Origin: Nitrososphaerales archaeon TH526
GTDB taxonomy: Archaea > Thermoproteota > Nitrososphaeria > Nitrososphaerales > Nitrososphaeraceae
Assembly (NCBI GenBank): GCA_014523665.1
Contig: JAATVR010000630.1
Span: forward strand, 1-6,889
Direction: 5' to 3'
DNA: 6,889 bases
Position 1 is the first letter of the stretch, and each line of letters starts with the position of its first letter. A program made the position numbers and the translations under genes. Shown here one piece after another: positions 4,656-6,889 of the stretch. Under the pieces are notes generated by a model. That model did no database searches. It was not told the origin of the DNA and saw nothing but the letters and a program-made list of their open reading frames with translations.

Positions 4656-5861
4656 TTATTGATCTTGAAAATTGTGCTGCTCAGATTCCTTCTCTCTAAG
4701 CCGGTCATCCATTTCATTATACGTGTTTTTCTCCTTTGTGATTTTAGAATTAGAGCATACCTGAAATGTAACATTATTATAAACAAAATTAACTTGAGAC
4801 AAGTTCCTAGTATCATAAATTTTATGATTGCCTTCTACTGAAGACAGACCATCATTTAAGTCGGACACCTGTCGTGAATGATATAATGGTTCAGTTTCAA
4901 ATTGCATTCCATTAATGCAATTGCTTGTAATGGCATCTATTATTCTATTGTACGACTGTTCTGCTTCGTGTAAGAGTAATTTCTCATCATCACTGTCTTC
5001 ATACGGGCTTGTTCTTTGACTGATGGATGACAGTGCTAATATTTGCTCCACTGTTAAGTGAGAAGGCATGTTATAATACAAGGCCTGGAACTTTCCAGGA
5101 TGTTTTCTTGATGATTCGAATAAAGCAGCAAGAGCTAATCTTATCAACCTTGTAGGATTAGACACAATACTTTCTACTTCTTGCTTAACTATCTGCTTAA
5201 TTTTAACACATGTTTCACTATTCAGCTGAATGGAATTAATGATGTTTTCAAGTCTTGTCTTTTCCTTGTTCAGACTGAAAATCTCTTGTTTTTGTTGACT
5301 GATGACAGAATAATTCTCTTCCATTATTTTGTGATCTTTCTGTATAGAATCGGTGAATTGTTGAAAGGTCTTTGCCGCTTGCCTATTGCCTACTTCTAGC
5401 CTAGCTTGTTCACCTTCTAACTCTAAGTTTTGACGTTCAAGCGTTATAATCCTCTTAAGAATTCTAGTGACCTGTTGTGGACTCAGACCCTCTGTCTTCA
5501 TTCTCCTATGTAATTCTATTATAGACCAAAGGTCGTCCTTCATCTCTGCGTAAATCTGGTTAAGATTGTACATTCTATTAAGACTCCAATATTCCCTGTA
5601 GTATTCATTTACTTCCTTCTCTCTTATGCCTAATGTGATGGCCATATGAGTTGGACTGCTACCTTCCTCAAGCATCTGATAGGCTCTTGAAGATTCAGAA
5701 AGAGAGGCGGAAGACCGTCCCGGATCAGCTTTGTCTAGAATTTTTTTAAGATCGCGAGGATTTTTTCTTACTATCCTCTGTATCTCTCTAATCGTCTTCT
5801 TTTGATTATTATATAGGTCTATGACATAATCTTCTAATTCCTGCCTGTTTAATCCTTGCAT
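4656..5861 (-). CDS. HTH-domain coiled-coil protein (401 aa)
   Basis: Residues 5-42 (LNRQELEDYVIDLYNNQK, IREIQRIV, RDLKKIL) form a helix-turn-helix-like segment in which a YNNQKKTIREI turn and an RKNPRDLKK recognition-type helix are visible. A second HTH-like unit spans residues 58-90 (AYQMLEEGSSPTHMAITLGI, then EKEVNEYYREYW). Residues 136-212 are a long charged coiled coil. An aliphatic helical segment around 235-280 (PTRLIRLALAALFESS…) follows, and a polar, probably disordered tail ends the protein. No membrane segment or signal peptide is present, so it is cytoplasmic. The predicted role is a sequence-specific DNA-binding, oligomerising protein. I know proteins of this layout as a multi-copy family in Nitrososphaera/Nitrosocosmicus genomes, with unknown function. 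ATG 5861 is supported by a TATA box 31 bp upstream. A phased repeat array lies directly upstream, suggesting autoregulation or a cognate site. It follows the methyltransferase gene on the same strand, 212 bp away, but has its own promoter. The ORF has no lesions. Confidence 0.85.
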   Translation of the reverse strand: MQGLNRQELEDYVIDLYNNQKKTIREIQRIVRKNPRDLKKILDKADPGRSSASLSESSRAYQMLEEGSSPTHMAITLGIREKEVNEYYREYWSLNRMYNLNQIYAEMKDDLWSIIELHRRMKTEGLSPQQVTRILKRIITLERQNLELEGEQARLEVGNRQAAKTFQQFTDSIQKDHKIMEENYSVISQQKQEIFSLNKEKTRLENIINSIQLNSETCVKIKQIVKQEVESIVSNPTRLIRLALAALFESSRKHPGKFQALYYNMPSHLTVEQILALSSISQRTSPYEDSDDEKLLLHEAEQSYNRIIDAITSNCINGMQFETEPLYHSRQVSDLNDGLSSVEGNHKIYDTRNLSQVNFVYNNVTFQVCSNSKITKEKNTYNEMDDRLREKESEQHNFQDQ

Positions 5862-5887
5862 ATCCTACATAATGAATAGATTTTGAA

Positions 5888-5896
5888 GCTTTAAAC
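5888..5896 (-). promoter_or_regulatory. TATA box of HTH coiled-coil gene
   Basis: The minus strand reads GTTTAAAGC, centred about 31 bp upstream of the ATG at 5861, predicting a leader of only a few bases. The phased repeat array starts five bases further upstream, in the position of the TFB-recognition element, so occupancy of the array could directly affect initiation. Confidence 0.5.
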
Positions 5897-5900
5897 ATTG

Positions 5901-5986
5901 TTATCATCTGTTACCATATAGTTTCCTGACATTATCTATTAGTTTACAGCTGGTTTCATATGATTTCGTCTGTTTTCACTGTTACC
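5901..5986. repeat. Helically phased 10-bp repeat array (at least 9 units)
   Basis: Plus-strand units: TTATC 5901-5905, TTACC 5911-5915, GTTTC 5921-5925, TTATC 5932-5936, TTTAC 5943-5947, GTTTC 5953-5957, ATTTC 5963-5967, TTTTC 5973-5977, TTACC 5982-5986. The terminal C recurs at intervals of 10, 10, 11, 11, 10, 10, 10 and 9 bp, i.e. one DNA turn each. Several units share a longer core, CTGTTWYC (minus strand GGTAACAG, GAAAACAG, GAAACCAG). A degenerate tenth unit may sit at 5992-5996. All units point the same way and face the same side of the helix. It abuts the TATA box of the HTH coiled-coil gene. Probable roles: an operator for a cooperatively binding HTH protein, an iteron-like or centromere-like site, or intrinsically curved DNA. 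It is not CRISPR, as units are far too short and spacers too small. Confidence 0.6.
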
Positions 5987-6002
5987 AAAATCAATCACAA
6001 AT

Positions 6003-6021
6003 ATAGGGTATCTATCCCTAT
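6003..6021 (-). terminator. Inverted repeat downstream of methyltransferase gene
   Basis: ATAGGG at 6003-6008 and CCCTAT at 6016-6021 with a 7-base loop, about 53 bp after the methyltransferase stop and before the phased array. On the minus strand the hairpin is followed by ATTTGTGATTGATTTTGG, moderately T-rich. It may be a weak transcription terminator isolating the two genes, or a protein-binding dyad; the evidence does not decide. Confidence 0.3.
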
Positions 6022-6073
6022 CTGAACGAATATGGGGAAGCTTCTATTATCATTCATAGATTCAGTCGAGCCT

Positions 6074-6889
6074 TTATAGATTCAAGCCGTACAGCTTTCT
6101 AAGACTAGCATTTACAGATTCGATTGCTTCAGCTGCTATATCTATTCCTATAAATCGACGATTTAAGTTTGCCGCAGCTATAGCAGTAGTTCCACCTCCA
6201 AGAAATGGATCCAAGATTTGCATGTCTTCTATAGTCAGTTTAGAGATTATATACTCAGCTTCAATAGTACTCTGTGCAAATTTATTTAGTGACTTGTCAG
6301 GCCTCTTAGATTCTATTAGATCGGTGATGGAATTGTCGTCCAGAGGCAGCTGGGGCTTTTCTCCTTTGACGAACCAAAGTAGATGTTTCCATCTGACTAC
6401 AATTACCGGGTTATTTAACCTAGCAAATTGTGGGCCTTCTAGTTTGATACAGAATTCATGCCAATATCGTAGTCGTGCCTTTGGCTGACGGAGATAGTCT
6501 AGAACTTCAGGTAAGGCGTACTGACCAATGTATGTCACTAAGGAGCCCCCATCTTTAAGGACTCTGTCAGCTACTTCGGCTAGGTTAACAAATAATGGCA
6601 GATATTCTCTATGGTAAAGAGGATCCGTAAAAATGAGGTCTATCGAATTATCTGGGATTAGCTTAGCGTCGTAAGCTAACTTTCTCATATCCCCTTGTAG
6701 TAATTTTATTCGATTAGAAGTAAAAGAAAAACTATCTTCAGCTGCGGCAACACAAGATTGTTTTGTTTGCGCTATTATCTTCAGGCGTATTTCTTCATTC
6801 TTGATCTGCTTATAGGCCTTGTCTATTTTTGTGGTACCATTCAATACTTTGTCTCTTAGCTTCGGATCAGCTTTTTCTAGTATTATCTC
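6074..6889 (-). CDS. ParB-region/DNA amino-methyltransferase, cut by right edge, DPLY variant
   Basis: The frame is open to the right edge and continues upstream of the TTG at 6844 with EIILEKADPKLRDKV, so that TTG is internal and the true start lies outside. The N-terminal visible part (ILEKADPKLRDKVLNG…IDKAYKQIKNEE) resembles the helical region after a ParB/Srx-type domain in ParB-methyltransferase fusions. Numbering from that TTG, motif IV is TDPLY at 73-77; motif I is DPFLGGGTTAIAAA at 212-225, followed by GIDI at 233-236. Catalytic motif before SAM motif is the beta arrangement of N6-adenine/N4-cytosine methyltransferases. LKDGGSLVTYIGQYALP and KFAQSTIEAEYII fit the fold. Family motif IV is D/N/S-P-P-Y/F; here the second Pro is Leu (CTT at 6617-6619), a one-base change from CCT that may impair activity. 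No partner endonuclease is visible. Such solitary enzymes are typical of mobile elements and may mark DNA or regulate. The function call is firm; activity and target are unknown. Confidence 0.85.
   Translation of the reverse strand, partial: EIILEKADPKLRDKVLNGTTKIDKAYKQIKNEEIRLKIIAQTKQSCVAAAEDSFSFTSNRIKLLQGDMRKLAYDAKLIPDNSIDLIFTDPLYHREYLPLFVNLAEVADRVLKDGGSLVTYIGQYALPEVLDYLRQPKARLRYWHEFCIKLEGPQFARLNNPVIVVRWKHLLWFVKGEKPQLPLDDNSITDLIESKRPDKSLNKFAQSTIEAEYIISKLTIEDMQILDPFLGGGTTAIAAANLNRRFIGIDIAAEAIESVNASLRKLYGLNL

Noticed and set aside
4544..4841. ORFs on both strands at the end of the HTH coiled-coil gene
   Set aside because: They overlap the 3' end of the long minus-strand gene in other frames and are low-complexity I/L-rich translations of AT-rich DNA.
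5181..5399. 72-codon plus-strand ORF
   Set aside because: Antisense to the coiled-coil region; translation is an F/L-rich shadow of a K/E/Q-rich sequence.
5901..5986. CRISPR array
   Set aside because: The units are about 5 bases within a 10-bp period and degenerate; there are no 25-40 bp repeats with unique spacers.
6056..6084. Direct repeat ATAGATTCA at 6056 and 6076
   Set aside because: Nine bases only, one copy lies in the last codons of the methyltransferase; likely coincidence rather than an att site.
6222..6488. 88-codon plus-strand ORF
   Set aside because: Antisense to the methyltransferase domain, which is unambiguous.

Overview
The window looks like an accessory, partly decayed stretch of an AT-rich archaeal chromosome, most likely an ammonia-oxidising Nitrososphaeria (Thaumarchaeota) of the Nitrososphaera/Nitrosocosmicus type. 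This rests on family resemblance recalled from memory, not on a search. The supporting signs are promoter-like TATA boxes about 25-31 bp upstream of start codons with little or no leader, the absence of Shine-Dalgarno sites, T-run terminators, and protein types I associate with this group: small secreted Cys-rich proteins, a two-HTH coiled-coil protein, a ParB-region/DNA methyltransferase protein and a small GWGWKTF-type membrane protein.

Left part (1-1165). Three genes lie on the minus strand: a secreted four-cysteine protein cut by the left edge (1-257), a possible 57-residue membrane protein overlapping its 5' end (196-369), and a 5'-truncated Cys-rich remnant (398-580). On the plus strand, 629-1165 is a chimeric ORF. 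About 140 residues of a DUF72 (YecE-like) protein are joined in frame to what looks like the last ~37 residues of an NmrA-like SDR oxidoreductase.

Middle part (1166-4655). An empty stretch of about 400 bp is followed by an N-terminally truncated PD-(D/E)XK nuclease-like ORF. Next comes one apparently intact gene, a conserved-looking 140-residue protein of unknown function with its own TATA box (2174-2596). A small membrane-protein pseudogene (2770-2967) follows, in which two opposite indels scramble only the transmembrane segment. Then there is an unrecognised minus-strand ORF (2943-3284), a DNA methyltransferase split by a frameshift (3513-4134), and about 520 bp without an intact gene.

Right part (4656-6889). 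Two minus-strand genes look healthy. The upstream one is a protein cut by the right edge, with a ParB-type helical region followed by a beta-order N6-adenine/N4-cytosine methyltransferase whose motif IV reads DPLY instead of DPPY. The downstream one is a 401-residue protein with two HTH-like segments and a long coiled coil. Between them, directly against the TATA box of the HTH gene, is the most striking non-coding element of the window: at least nine copies of a five-base motif ending in C (minus strand GRWAA/GRAAC, often GGTAACAG-like) spaced 9-11 bp apart over about 86 bp. This helically phased array looks like a cooperative protein-binding site. The neighbouring HTH coiled-coil protein or the ParB-like methyltransferase is the obvious candidate ligand.

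Overall, at least five genes are truncated, fused or frameshifted within 7 kb. The region therefore reads as a graveyard of accessory genes, bordered by one module that still looks functional and regulated.
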